From Nissolia schottii (Eukaryota > Streptophyta > Magnoliopsida > Fabales > Fabaceae), in contig QANU01101672.1 of assembly GCA_003254905.1 (NCBI GenBank), positions 16,491 through 80,490 on the forward strand: 64,000 nucleotides of DNA, read 5' to 3'. This document shows positions 35,397 through 47,620 of this stretch, one piece after another. Each line of letters opens with the position of its first letter. The first letter of the stretch is position 1. The notes under the pieces are model-generated. The model was not told where the DNA came from. It made no database searches and saw only the letters and a program-made list of their open reading frames with translations. A program made the translations under genes and the position numbers.

Positions 35397-37908
35397 AAAC
35401 TCAACAACTTCTTGCCCTATTTCTCAATTCTGTAACAACAACGATGCATAAGTTAATGAAAATAATGAAGGAGATAATGCAGAGGAGTCGGGAGTGGAAT
35501 GAGGAGTTTCCTGCAAATATGCACTAGTTGAGATATGAGATAAATCAATCCATGGAAACCATGGGTGCATCTGGTGGGCACGATGAAGACAATCACCAAA
35601 ATAATAAGGTTGTGTATGAAGACTTTTAATTTGACATCATCAATGATGGTGGGCCTTCAAAGGTTTTAGTAGAAGAGACACCATAGTTCGTCATTCTTGA
35701 TGATGAATCTGATTCAGATATGGTGTTTGAAGAGCCACAATCGGAAAAAGAAGCACATAGCAGTTATGTTATTCCTGGTGTGGTCGATGTGCCGGTTGAG
35801 CCTGGTTTGCTGCCTAAATCCCCCCATCTATTCCATTATTCCCATCATCTCCACTCCTAGCCTATCAATTACCGCCACTCGAACTTTGAGACATATGTCC
35901 ATCTCCTTGGACTATGTGAGTGTGCTCACTTGGAGACTGATGGCCAGTTGCGGGCCTTATGTAAAGGGCTTGAAGAATTTCTTGTTGCTACTAGGGGAAG
36001 GTTAGACCATGTACAGGGACAATTCTAGAAGCCTCATAGTGGGAACCTTTATCCACCCCCACTTGGAGTGATTAACTGCTAGACCAAGGCGAAGCCTCAA
36101 AGCTTCAAGGCATTGAGGGAAGATTACAACGCTTGGCTTCCAAAAGAAAGATAGCTTCCAAGGCCATGACACGACTTACATGGTATGGGATCTCGGTGGA
36201 AGCTACCGCAACAAACTTTGGTGGATGTTTCTGGACCAGTTCAAACGTGATCCTCCATGAGATGGCCGCCGATCGTCCAACTTAAGGATGTTAAACAAAA
36301 GTGCTGGATAGGAGACAACCCACCATTTGTAAGTTTTTCTTCCCTTTTCCTTTTATTAGTTTTTTATTCTTTGTTTTTGCTCTTGCCCTATCTTTTGCAC
36401 AGAGGCCGGTGCACTTCTTTAAAGTGTGGGGTGGGAAAGTTCTCATTTTGGTATGCTAAGGATAATAGTTTTAACTGTGCATAATTGTGGGAATTCATAA
36501 ATAGGTGATAATTTAGATTAGTTTATGATTAATCTGTGCAATGTGAAATGTTGTGTTTGATTATATATTTATGACATTATGTTTGATTGAGCATTTTATA
36601 GATCCTGGCATGTTTTGATTGATTGGATGATATTACCTGGTAAGCTTTTCAGCCTTTAATAGGATGGCAACACTACACGTCATACATTTCTTTGTTGTGT
36701 GTATACTCACTACTGTTCAAGTCTAGAACTTGCCTGATTCTCTACATTGCACTTTCACCTTTATATATGACATGTGACATGATTGATGCATTCTTTGTGA
36801 TTTTTAACTTACATATCCATACTAGCCTACCTTGAATATTTGATCCTTGTTAGCCCATTTGAGCCTTATTATCCTTTTTGTTTAATTGTTGGTACAATAC
36901 AAGCCGATAAACCAAGAAAAACCATGATACACCTAGCTTTAGGACTTAAGAGAATTGTGGTACATTTGTCCATATGTGCTAAGCAACAAGTGTGAGGTTA
37001 CATGAGGGCATGTAACATTCAATTAGGGGGAGAACGACTGCAATTGCTCCAATTGGTTGAAAAAATATATATAAAATTGCCCATACAAAAAACTTTGAGG
37101 CAAAAAATCCATAAAACAACCAATTGAGAGCACCGACAAAAACTCTCCCCTAAGCTAATGGATAAGTGGTGATAAGATTCCCAGGAAGTGTTGAAAAAGT
37201 ATTGAAAAAAAAGAAAAAAATGAATGCAAAAAGAAAAAAAAGTGAATAAAAGTGTTCGGGAATTTGTCATTGGGCTAATTGGAGAACAAAAGAAGCTAGT
37301 GGAGATCAAGGTCCTTGCACCGTTGGTTAAGCACATATGCCATTGATGCTACTAAATGTTAAGCTTTAGCCCACCGACCATATAATATCCCACCTTGACC
37401 TTGGCCCCATCACAACCCTTCAAAAGACCTCTTAATACATGTCATATATATTTGGTGACCCGTGATGCTTAGAAGAAAGTGAAGCCTATGGAGGCGACTC
37501 TAGTGTAGTGTTTGAGAGAACATTGGATGAACCTATACACTTTGAGTGATGAGTGACACACACTAGCTTGTGAGGCCCAATTGATTTGAACATGCCTTGA
37601 CTTTTTCTTTTCTCATATTGATATGCCAAGGAAATTAATTTAATTCACAGTGATATCATCTCTTGTCTAAATGTACTTTATTTTTAGATTGTCATGTATT
37701 CTGCATAGTTGTCTAGTACTTAATGAGTTGACTTAAGTGACTCCTTGAGTTTCACGGCTTTGTAGGGAGATGTAAATAGGGTCACCGCACTAAAAAGATT
37801 TTCCAGTTTGTTTATTTTTGTTTTCTTAGTTTTTGTTTTGATTCTTAGTCTACATCCACTCTTAGTTCCTTGCATAAGGACATGCAATTGTTCAAGTCTG
37901 GGGTATTT

Positions 37909-39234
37909 TGATAGAGTGATTTTATCCAACATTTTTATACTCCATAATTGAACATTGCATCCCAGAAATATGCGATTTTAATGGCTAATTGATAAGATTC
38001 GCATAATTGCAATTTTGTGAGCATAAGTAAACTGGAATTTTAGCTCCATTTTTGAATGATTTTAATTGTCTCGAGTAACTTATGTGTTTAACATCTTGTG
38101 TTTGAGTTGTTAGAATCATAGGTAATGGAGTGTTGGTACAAGAAGGTGAGCAAAAGTAGCAAGGAATGTAAGAAAAGAGTGTAGAGAGGAGCAGGAAGCT
38201 CCCGGGAATGAAGCCCCTGGGAAGGAGGCTCTCAAACACGTCCTCCAGCATGTTTAATGAGTTGAAGTGCCTAAAGCTTATGTGCTAGAACACGTTTTCA
38301 TGGGTTGCAACGTGTTTTTGGTGCGCAGCGTGAGTTTGAATGCGAAAATCTGTCGCTAGAGACCTAAAACCCTAAATTTTGACCCCAAAGGTTATAAATA
38401 GACAGAGGGTGAACACAATTGGGCAATTTTTTTCCTATCAGCTCCCAGCTGCTCTTTAGGATTAGGTTTTACACAATTTTTCCTTCAATTTTCCAGCATC
38501 ATAGGATTAATGTTAGTGATGCTTTATTAGTTTTGTCACGTTCGAAGATTGTTGAAGCTCTCGCAATCGCGTACGAGTTCTTTCGTGATTCAACTCATTT
38601 CTTTTGTTGATTAATTCATGTTTTATTTATTTTCAAATATACTCTTCCACTCATGGAGGCATAGTTTCTTTAATATCTTGCATGCGGTAACTCTAGATTA
38701 AGATTTAATTGGAGATTCTTGCGCTTAATGTTTATTCATGATCTGTTCCACCACTAATTAGTAATATAGCGATTGCATGTTATTGGTTAGGGTTAATTCT
38801 AGGTTGATAGATCTTGACAATCGTAGGATTTATTGATTTAGGATTTAGGAACCTTTCTTGGAACTAATTAGATTTAATTAGATTGTGTAATTAATGCTTA
38901 GGGGACTGACTATCGTAGTCTTTTAAGTGAATTGTGTATTAGTTAGAGATTTCAACTAAAAACAACATCCTCTTCATGAATAATTAATTTAGGAATTGAT
39001 GACAATAAATCCTTGAATCTAGAAAAGCCGTATGCAAGATATTGCCTTTAATTGTTATTGATTTACTTTTAAATCACTTCAAACCCCTATTTAATTGTAC
39101 TTGGATTTGGCTTGTAAATTGCTTCCTTAGAGATGACCTAGGTTAGCCCCTGTACTACATTTTTGGTGTTTACTTAGTTTTATAAATTACTATTTGATCG
39201 GACATTAAAATTAACAATGTTTTAGTGTGTGTCA
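37909..39234 (+). mobile_element. Athila-type 3' LTR
   Basis: It starts TGATAGAGTGATTTTATCC right after a purine-rich tract (GTCTGGGGTATTT) and ends GTTTTAGTGTGTGTCA. The same LTR family occurs as a solo LTR at 42,884-44,399. The two share long stretches such as CTTGCATGCGGTAACTCTAG and GATAGATCTTGACRATYGTAGG. A TATA-like GGTTATAAATAG lies at about 38,390-38,401. Confidence 0.75.
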
Positions 39235-39816
39235 ATGTGCCAAGACCGCCACTCACCTAAAATGTCGTGGAACTGAGGAACACTAGAACTAGGGGATCCA
39301 GACGACATGGTTTTGACAATTGGAAAGGCCAACATAACCCACCATCAGGAACCCATAATAAAAGCTTAACTACGGGCCTTGCGGTATTCTAGCATTGCCA
39401 AGGCAACCGTGGACCGCCATGGGCCACCGCTACCATAGTAGCGGCGCTGGGGCCTACTACTCTAGGCCATCCTAAAAAGGACTAGCTACTTACCTAGGTG
39501 AAGACGTTGCGCCTTCACAAGAGAGAGGGGAAGAAACTAAGAAGAAACTCGTTGTAGAGAGAATGAGTGTTTGAAACTTTGAGCGAATTAGAATGAGTGG
39601 AGAAGAACTCTATTTATAGGGGGAGAGATGGCCATAAAGGCGGGCTAGGCCCTCTTCTAGCCCAAAAAAATTGCGAAATATTTTTCTGGTCAACAACGGT
39701 ATGCTGGAGTGCTTTAGGGGCACTGCAACGCACTGGCTTGCATCTTGTGCGAGATGTTTACGTTTGGCACGAGACGTGACCCTTTTTTGTTTTTTTTGCC
39801 TCTAAGGGTTGTAACA
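39235..39816 (-). mobile_element. Minus-strand LTR-type fragment, partner of 44,400-45,016
   Basis: This 580-bp stretch is homologous to 44,400-45,016 (GCCACTCACYTRAAAYGTYGTGGAA..., GACCGCCATGGGC). It ends GGTTGTAACA where the partner ends GGCTGTTACA. It contains a minus-strand TATA box (plus-strand CTCTATTTATAGG, about 39,608-39,620). Its left neighbour is the 3' LTR of the Athila derivative, exactly as the partner's left neighbour is an Athila-type solo LTR. Confidence 0.6.
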
Positions 39817-41605
39817 CAATGTGTAGCGCTAATAATGTAGATAATCATACAATATCCTAAACAACAAATAATCATAAGTGAAAGAAAACGTTGAATATCC
39901 ACTAGGCTAACTACTAGTCGCTGGCACTAGTATGTCCTGTTGATCTTTTCATGAAGACCTAGAACCACAAGCAAGTGGGGGATGAGAATTTGCATTGTCA
40001 ATGGGTAACCATAGAGGACAATTAATTTAAGTCTTGCTTATTATTTCGCTGCTCGGAAGATCTCTAGTTAACATGCATAAAATGACGGTTTTGTTGTTCA
40101 TTAATATTCAAATTTAGGGGTGTCAAACGAGCCGACCCGACCCATTTGGGCCCACGAGCCTAAATGGGCCAGGCCAAAATTATACCTATTTTTAGGATCC
40201 GACTCGTTTATGGTCAGTCCGCGGGCTTAAATAGGCCAGCCCGCCAGCCCATTTATTTTTTTTAAAAAAATAAAATTTTGATCTATTTTTTATGATTTAA
40301 ATACAAAGTTGTAAATAAGTATGCGCGGTCATTTTTAACTATTTTTTATCATCTATATATTAATTAATCAGAAAGAAATAGTTTATGTAAAATTTGAGGA
40401 TCCATTTTTTATGGTAATAAATAGAGAAAAATTAAGGTTTTGTGATTTTTTTTTTGTCTTTATCTCTTTATGGTGGTTACAAAATCTTTAATTTTGGATA
40501 GGTATGCAAATAGTAGCATTTTTCAATTAAGAAGCTATTTGCAAAGCTTTGATAGAAAAAAAAAGGGATAACAAGATAATGTATTTAATTAACACCTAGA
40601 GTCTAAACTTGCGCGATGCGCAACAAGTTTTAAGATATCTAAAAAATGTTTTAATTATAACTTAAACAACTTAGCAATTTAGTTTGCAATTTGGCCTTTA
40701 AGAAGAAGATCTAAAACTTCAATTTTGGCTTCAATTTGAACGTAGGGTATCAATTATCTTAATTTTAAAAAGTAAAAAATTTGGCTTTTGGTTTTTTAAA
40801 AAAAAATTAAATTTTTTAAAAAAAATTTAAAAAAAATTGAAAAAAAAATTTCACGGGCTCACGGGCTATGCTGTGAGCCTGTTGGGTGGGCCCATTTAGC
40901 CCGCAGGCTTAAACGAGTCGGGCCTATTTTTTGCATGTAAAGCCTATCCATTTAATCGGGTAAACGAGTCAAGCTCGTGGGCCGGGCTCATTTTGACAGC
41001 CCTATTTAAATTAGTATTGATTAACTTTGTCCTATTTTATTATGTGAGAGGGAGGACAACTCAAAACCAACTCAATCATGTAGACATAGACTTGATTGGC
41101 TGGATTATATTCCTTGCAGAAGAAATCCCTTCTGTACCCATACAAAACCCTTTCTTTCAGGGTACAACCTTCTTTATTGGTTGAGCTCAAACTAATGGGA
41201 GCGACCTAAATACACATTTAGCCTATAAAGCCAACTCTTTGCTGCTGGTGGCGAGATGCGTGACCCGAGGGCCAGACCATGGGGAAGGCTAAACCACTCA
41301 TAACTGTAGAGGTCGCCTTATAATACAAAAATGGAGGTAGCGTCAATTCATAGCTGTAGATGGTGTTCCTCGACTGACTAGTCTATTATCTTAACTAATG
41401 GTTAACTAAGATAGAGGTAACATCAACTATGGATGATGTTCCTCAATTGACTGATCTGTTATCTCAATTAAGGGTTAACCTGACTCGACTTAGCTGGTAA
41501 CCCACTAAATGTCTTATGTAGTTATCTTGGTTTAATCGTTACCATTGAATTTTAGTGATTGCCTTAACTATTGCATAAAAACTTAATATAAAGGCATACT
41601 CTATA
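39817..41605 (-). mobile_element. Interior of another minus-strand long-LTR-type element
   Basis: It contains the family's conserved block in minus orientation (AAGTGGGGGATGAGAA...AATGGGTAACC, 39,973-40,010). It is interrupted by an hAT-type element (40,115-41,004) and then by the element at 41,606-45,016, and may continue from 45,022. Limits and completeness are uncertain. No coding domain. Confidence 0.4.
40115..41004. mobile_element. hAT-type non-autonomous element (890 bp)
   Basis: The left end TAGGGGTGTCAAACGAGCC and right end GGCTCATTTTGACAGCCCTA form terminal inverted repeats with few mismatches. The flanks TTCAAATT (40,107-40,114) and TTTAAATT (41,005-41,012) match at 7 of 8 positions, as expected for an aged 8-bp duplication. 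The subterminal regions are GC-rich (CCGACCCGACCC, GCGGGCTTAAATRGGCC) and the centre is AT-rich without a transposase. It is related to the 104-bp MITE at 4,874-4,977. Confidence 0.85.
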
Positions 41606-44600
41606 TGTCACGCCCCAGCTTAGGTCGTGACCTCACTTAGGGCTACTACCCTACGGAAGCTCTGACGTGGCATACTAAACATTCATGAAAAGCTCATAAA
41701 GATAAATAAATAACTTTATTTGATAAATAAACAACTTTATTACATAGCTATTTCCATATAACTGGTCTAAAAATCAGTTCTAAGTTTACATCATAATATC
41801 ATAACTGAATGAAATTCTAGAATGCTAAGTAAAGGATCCTGCCCTAGACACCTGGAGCACAACTACATAACTCGGGTAGACCCCACTGTGAAGTAGATAT
41901 TACCACTGACACCTGAATCCTTGCTTACTGGATGAGGGGACGTTCTCACTATCCTCATTCGAATTTGAAAAATGTTATTGATAGAGGGGTGAGTTTGTCA
42001 TCTTAGTGATGGGTACCTCGGTACCACATAAATAACACATATAGCATATAATCATGACACATATACTGAGTAAATAAATTAAAGAATGAAGTTAAAGCAA
42101 AACTAATTAACTGCTGTTAGGTAAATTTGGATAAACTGAATAAATCGAATAAACTTTTGAAAGGTAATTCTGATCTGTTTAAGTTATGCCCACCTCCTCT
42201 AGCGGAGGGGCGCGATTCAAGGGAACCTCGGCTAGACCTTGCTTCATCAGGATGAATCCGAGTGATTCTGGTATGCATGAAACTTAGATATCTGTGAGGG
42301 TGCGCATACCCTAATATGAGGAGCCTTGCGCTCATATCTACCGATTACTGAGTCTGGGCTACGATATCATTAACCTCGTACTGTTCTAGGTCATCTACCC
42401 TAGGATCTATTGTTGCTGAAGTCTTTTAGGTGAGCTAGCTTAATTACCCAAGTTGTTAAGACCTAAGTCTACTAGTTATGACCGGGGTGTCCTAGTTAAT
42501 TAATCTTTTTTTTTTTCGGGCTCAAGGACTAAGGTCCCATACTTAGGGGAGGATTCCTAGGTAAGAGAAGTGTGTCACAATGGACAACTTAAGTACCAAG
42601 CCTTGCCTTGCTAGAATCTTCCCTTCGTTAGGGTCTATGCCTTAACCAGAGTCTTTATAAAAGTCTGTTATATAATCCTAACCATACAGTTCTAAGGGAT
42701 ATCATGCCTATAGTCCTACGTCTCTGCCGTAGTATAGCATAACATAAACATATTGTAAATAACATGTCATAAATCATATAACCATGACAACTATCAACTA
42801 CTGAGCATGAATATAAATATCTAATAGCCTGTTATAAGGCACAAATGACTTTATTGATGGACCATCAAATTGGAATCGTCGACTGATACGTGGATTTTGT
42901 ACCTTATTTTATTATTCTATAATTGAAAATTGCATATTAAAAATGTTTAATTTTAATGCTTAATTAATATGTTTTGCACATTATCCTCTTTTGTGAGAAA
43001 TTGAGAAAAATGCAATTTTAAGCACTATTTTATCTTAGAAATTAATGTGTAGATTTCTTTTGTTTGTTTTTAGTTTTCTATTTTTTATTGCAGAAAATAA
43101 ATTGTCAAGATGATCAATGAAGATTTGAAGAAGATTTGATAAGATATAAATTTTGAAGAAGATATTTGAAGAGAAGATTTGGATCAATAAATACAAGATT
43201 GAATTCAAATTCAAAAAGATCTCGTCAAAGATTTGTTGAGAATTTTTTGATACTGACTTTGCTATGGATTTTGCGCCAGGATGGAGATTGAATCTTGATT
43301 TGACCTCAACTACAAAGTCTCTTAGCTTTAATTCGAGATTTGAATCACCTTAATCCGATGTTTATAGCCAAATTTATCACGATTTTACTAACTGTTGTGC
43401 TGAAAGTGCGGGATTTACACCCACTTTGGGCCAATCCTTTATAAATAGAAACCCTCTCTCCACAACTTGGAGACAACTTCATACTCAGCCTCCACTTTTA
43501 TTTTCTACACTTTTCCCCTTTTATTTTATGCACTTTAGGTTTATGTTAGTAGTGCTTAGGTATTAGTTCTTCAAGGATTGTTGGAGCGCTCACATTGACA
43601 ACGTAAGATCCCAACTATTTGCGAATTTCTTCCGTTATTGTATACAGGTTTTATTATTTTAATTCTCTATTATTTTTCACTCTCTTCTTCTCTTTTTTAT
43701 TTATTATGAGCCTTTATCCTCCATCCATGGAGGAGTAGTTTCTTTATATCTTGCATGCGGTAACTCTAGATTAGGATTATTCCAGGTCTTGTGCTTAATA
43801 TTTATTCATGATTTGTTCTGCCCTTGATTAGTAATATAGCGATCACATGTTATTGGTTAGGGTTAATTCTAGGTTGATAGATCTTGACGATTGTAGGATT
43901 TATTGATTTAGGATTTGGGAACTTTTTGGGGAACTATTTAGATTTAATTAGGTTGTGCAATTGGGAAATAAATGATATGGGTTTTAAATGCTTACATCTT
44001 AATTTTAATTGTTATATTAATAAATGCTTAGTGGATTGACAATCGTAGTCTCTTAAGTGAATTGTGTATTAGTTAGAGATTTCAACTAATAAACAACATC
44101 CGCTCCTATGAATAATTCATTAGGAACCAATGACAATTAATCCTTAATCTATAAACGCCGTATGTAGGATATTTCCTTTTATCATTATTGACTTACTTTT
44201 GTTTTGATTTCTTTTTATTTTTATTCATCAAACCAAACTACCCTTTTTTTTAATTGTAATTATAATTTTAATTGGTTCTAATTACTTCCTTGAGAGACGA
44301 CCTATGTTAGCCCCCTTTACTACATTTTTTGGGGTTAATTTAGTTTTGTAAATTATATTTGATTGCGCATTGAAATTAATGACGTTTTAGTGTGTGTCAT
44401 CAATGCTCTGAGACTGCCACTCACTTGAAACGTTGTGGAATTGAGGAATACTGGAACTGGGGCTCCAAGTGGCAGGGTGTTGGCACCTGGAAAGGCCAAC
44501 ATAAACCACCATTAGAAACCCATAAAGAAATCTTAATTGTAGGCTTTGCGGTAGCGATCTGGCATCGTTACAGAGTTTCAGCATCGCCACGGAAGCTGTA

Positions 44601-45016
44601 GACCGCCATGGGCAACCACTACCAAAGTAGCACTGCCGGGGTCTACTACCCTAGGCCATCCTAAAATGGAAAGGCTACCTACCCTAGGAAAAGACATTGC
44701 GTCTTCACAAGAGAGAAAAAGAAACTGAGCAGAAACTCGTTCTAGAGACAAGAAGAGTCTAAAGCTCTTAGGGAGTTGAAAGGGGGAGAAGAAAACTCTA
44801 TAGGGGGAGAAAATGCCAAAGGGACGGGCCTGGCCCTCTCTTAGCCCAGAAGGTTGCAGATAGGGTTTACTGATCAGCAGTGGCACACTAGAACGCACCA
44901 GGCGCGCTACAGTGCCTCGCTGCTACAGACGTGCTGGAGCGTGCTATGGGTGCTACAACGCGTCTCTGAGACCTTCCTGAGCCCTTGCGATGGGCCCTAC
45001 GTCGCTGGCTGTTACA
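41606..45016 (-). mobile_element. Solo-LTR-like long element with TSD CTATA, carrying an Athila-type LTR
   Basis: On the plus strand it runs from TGTCACGCCCCAGC to GGCTGTTACA, flanked by perfect 5-bp repeats CTATA (41,601-41,605 and 45,017-45,021). Without the internal Athila-type LTR (42,884-44,399) it is about 1.9 kb. Part of the family's conserved block is visible near 41,935-41,955. No protein domain is seen. The right-hand part (44,400-45,016) is homologous to 39,235-39,816. Confidence 0.78.
42884..44399 (+). mobile_element. Athila-type solo LTR
   Basis: It starts TGATACGTGGATTTTGTACC and ends GTTTTAGTGTGTGTCA, homologous along its length to 37,909-39,234. Flanking pentamers TCGAC and TCAAT match at three positions; the two differences are C/T and G/A changes, so this may be a target duplication altered by cytosine deamination. 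No internal region or second LTR adjoins it. Confidence 0.72.
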
Positions 45017-45021
45017 CTATA

Positions 45022-46085
45022 CATGCACATAATAGGTATACACAGTCAATTCAGGAACTGATATCATCACATATAGTAGCAAAAGTCAATTATACATATT
45101 TAAAGGGAGTTAGGTAGATTGGCTGATCATTTTACCTACAATCAGTGACTGAGAAAATTGGTTTAAGGTTTGGTTCAAAGTGATCTAATATTCTCGATTA
45201 TATGCCCTCGTGACGTAGCCTACATCGGTGCACCTTGATCCACTTGTCTGAGGGCATGGCAGCGAGTTCCTCTAACATTTTCCTCTAGTCCCTTACCAAT
45301 GTGAGGCTCCGTACATGATACAATGAACGTATTTATCCCAAAAGGATTCTAACTCCAAAGTTTCATAAAATTCTTTTTTATGGGAATTTACCCAATTCTG
45401 GCAAAAGCTCATACCTTCCGCAAAGGTAGTTATTGATTCGTTAAAAGAACCCAGGACTCTACCCTGGGGTTTCTGATAGTCCTAAATTCAATTTTATAGA
45501 AATCAAAACCCAAATCTTGACCAATTTTTTTGAATACCCAAAATTCCCTGAATATCCTAAAAATACTATTTTAGCTCTTTTTANACCCCTCCCACCTGCT
45601 TAAGGGACGAGAGTACTTAACCACTCACGCCAACCCGCCAGGTTTCTACCCTGGGGTTTCTGATAGTCCTAAATTCAATTTTATAGAAATCAAAACCCAA
45701 ATCTTGACCAATTTTTTTGAATACCCAAAATTCCCTGAATATCCTAAAAATACTATTTTAGCTCTTTTTACTCGTAAAAATCATAGAAACCCAAAAATTG
45801 TGAAACCTGGTGCCCCACTCAATTGTTCAAGTAGATTTAAAAAATGGAGTTAGTTTTTAAAAATAAAATTTCCTTCTCACAGTTTAAGTCTTGGCCGAAT
45901 CATAAACCCCATAAATTAAGAATCTTTTTAAACTTTCCATTAAAGATTTTAACTTGATGTTTCCTAGCCAATTTCCACAAGTCACTTTAAACCAAACCAG
46001 CCACAATTACAGAATATTAATTAATATCATAGATATCAAGAATAGCTATTTTAACAATAATTTAGTTCAACAAACATAAAAATTT
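45022..46085. other. Repeat-derived noncoding DNA with duplication at an N (45,584)
   Basis: 45,458-45,583 is repeated without visible change at 45,645-45,770. The N at 45,584 directly follows the first copy. The rest is AT-rich with no gene, and it may be the continuation of the minus-strand LTR-type element interrupted at 41,606. Confidence 0.6.
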
Positions 46086-47620
46086 TAAACCTTATTGATG
46101 GTTTTGTGTGGCTTAGAGAAGGGGGGTTGAATCTAAGCAAGGGTTTTTAAATAAAATTTGTTCCTTTAAAATTTGCCTCCTAAAATTTCAGGAGACATCT
46201 CCTAGTTTTCTGGGAGACAAGTTTTCAAAAAAAACTTAATTTCTCGAAAAAAAAACTGAATAATTTTAAGACCAGAGTATGTAAAAGATATAAGAGAAAG
46301 AAAATTCACACAGAGATTTATACTGGTTCAATTCCTTAACGGGAATCTACGTCCAGTTCTTCAAACGCCAAAATCAGTTTTTCTTTCACACCAAATTCAA
46401 GTACAAAGACAAAACAATAATTCCTTTCACTCAGGAATTTTTCAAACCAAAATAGAAACTTGAAGCAAACTCTTTCTCTCAAGCTCTCTGTTTCTCACCA
46501 AAACAATTCCCAAAAATATTTTTCAAACAATGAAGACACTCAACAATTTCAAACCAAGGTATAGACCAAAATAATCAGAGATTGAAAGGTAGGTAAAGCT
46601 CTTGGGAGAAAATATCACGAATGGCTTTTTGGCTCTAGTGTCTTCAGTTCTTTGTGATGAGAGCTCATTCTTTTATGCTGGTCTTTTGAGTATTAAGGCT
46701 CAAGAATTTGCTCCTTTGTTCATGCCATTCTATCTTCCCTTTCTTCTTTTATCTTCAATCATCTTGAAGTTGAATGTTTTGCCTCTTGACCGTTGTAGGA
46801 AGAGCTCCTTGCTCCAAGACTGTTGTTTGTCCATTTTTGCATCCATTAGCTTCTTGTGACCGTTTGGAAGGGGATGCTAATTTTTTTCTTCTTTAATTTT
46901 CCAGCCTTCCTCTTTTCTTCACGTGAGTCTCTCTCTCTTAAAATAAAATTATTTCTTTCCATTACTTTGTATGCAGACGGTTTCCAAGGAGAGTTCCTTT
47001 GTACCATGACATTTGCTTTGCTAATTTTTTATTGTATCCATCACGTCCAGCCTTCCCTTTTGGTGTACTACTTTACGTGATTCTTTCTTTTTGTCAAAGA
47101 AGAATTGCTTTTTCATTTCTTTGTCTTTTTCTCCATTTATGGCTATATCATAGCCTTTTTTGTATGGGAAAGAGAGCTGTCCTTGATAGCTTGTTTGTAT
47201 ACTCTTCCAATCTTTGTTGCTTTTTCTAATCCTTTATTTCCCTTTCCTTCCTTTCAAAATAAAATATTCATTTTTCTTCACTTCCCTTAAATTATGCTGA
47301 TGCACTTTTGCTGCAACACGTTTTCATTAATTTCCTTCAATTAAAATCCTGCGCGTGTGGTTGCTCTTTTACTTCAGCATCAGGATACATATATATAAAT
47401 ATATATTCTTCCTTTTTAAGGCTCCTTTCTTTCCTATTTCAAACATAAGTTTTCTTTTTCTTTCTAATGCTTCCTCATTTCTCCAATACATCTCTTTTTA
47501 TTTCTCCTTTATCTCATTTTCTCAGTTCAAATTTTGCTGACACATTTTCAGCTGCTGTCCGAAATCTTTACTGTTCCATAGTCCCTTCCTTTCTTTATTT
47601 TTCTTGAGATATTACAAATG
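46086..47620. repeat. Unclassified dispersed-repeat-like region
   Basis: It begins with a GTGTGGCTTAGAGAAGGGGG GTTGAAT-type word and a CACACAGAGATTTATACTGG segment, which resemble common plant LTR leader words. It then runs as a long T/C-rich stretch (46,600-47,600). The hydrophobic plus-strand frames there (Phe/Leu/Ser-rich) follow from T/C richness and have no conserved motif. No gene is called. Confidence 0.35.

Larger units (their letters stand above)
31364..39234 (+). mobile_element. Athila-lineage Ty3/gypsy derivative lacking pol
   Basis: In order: the end of a 5' LTR (GTTTTAGTGTGTGTCA, to 31,402); a degenerate tRNA-Asp-type primer site (TGGCACTAATGCCAGGGA, 31,407-31,424); a gag-like remnant with stops; and an Athila-typical segment GTTAAACAAAAGTGCT..GGAGACAACCCA (about 36,290-36,322). 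Then AAAGTGTGGGG (36,421 on), a purine-rich GTCTGGGGTATTT before the 3' LTR, and the 3' LTR at 37,909-39,234. A 3.2-kb element (32,159-35,396) is nested inside. Without it only about 2.7 kb separates the primer site from the conserved 3' segment's downstream part, too little for protease-RT-integrase. I see no pol motif, so it is non-autonomous. Confidence 0.7.

Noticed and set aside
46602..47540. Series of hydrophobic plus frames that look like membrane proteins
   Set aside because: They follow from a long T/C-rich stretch; they overlap in several frames and lack conserved motifs.
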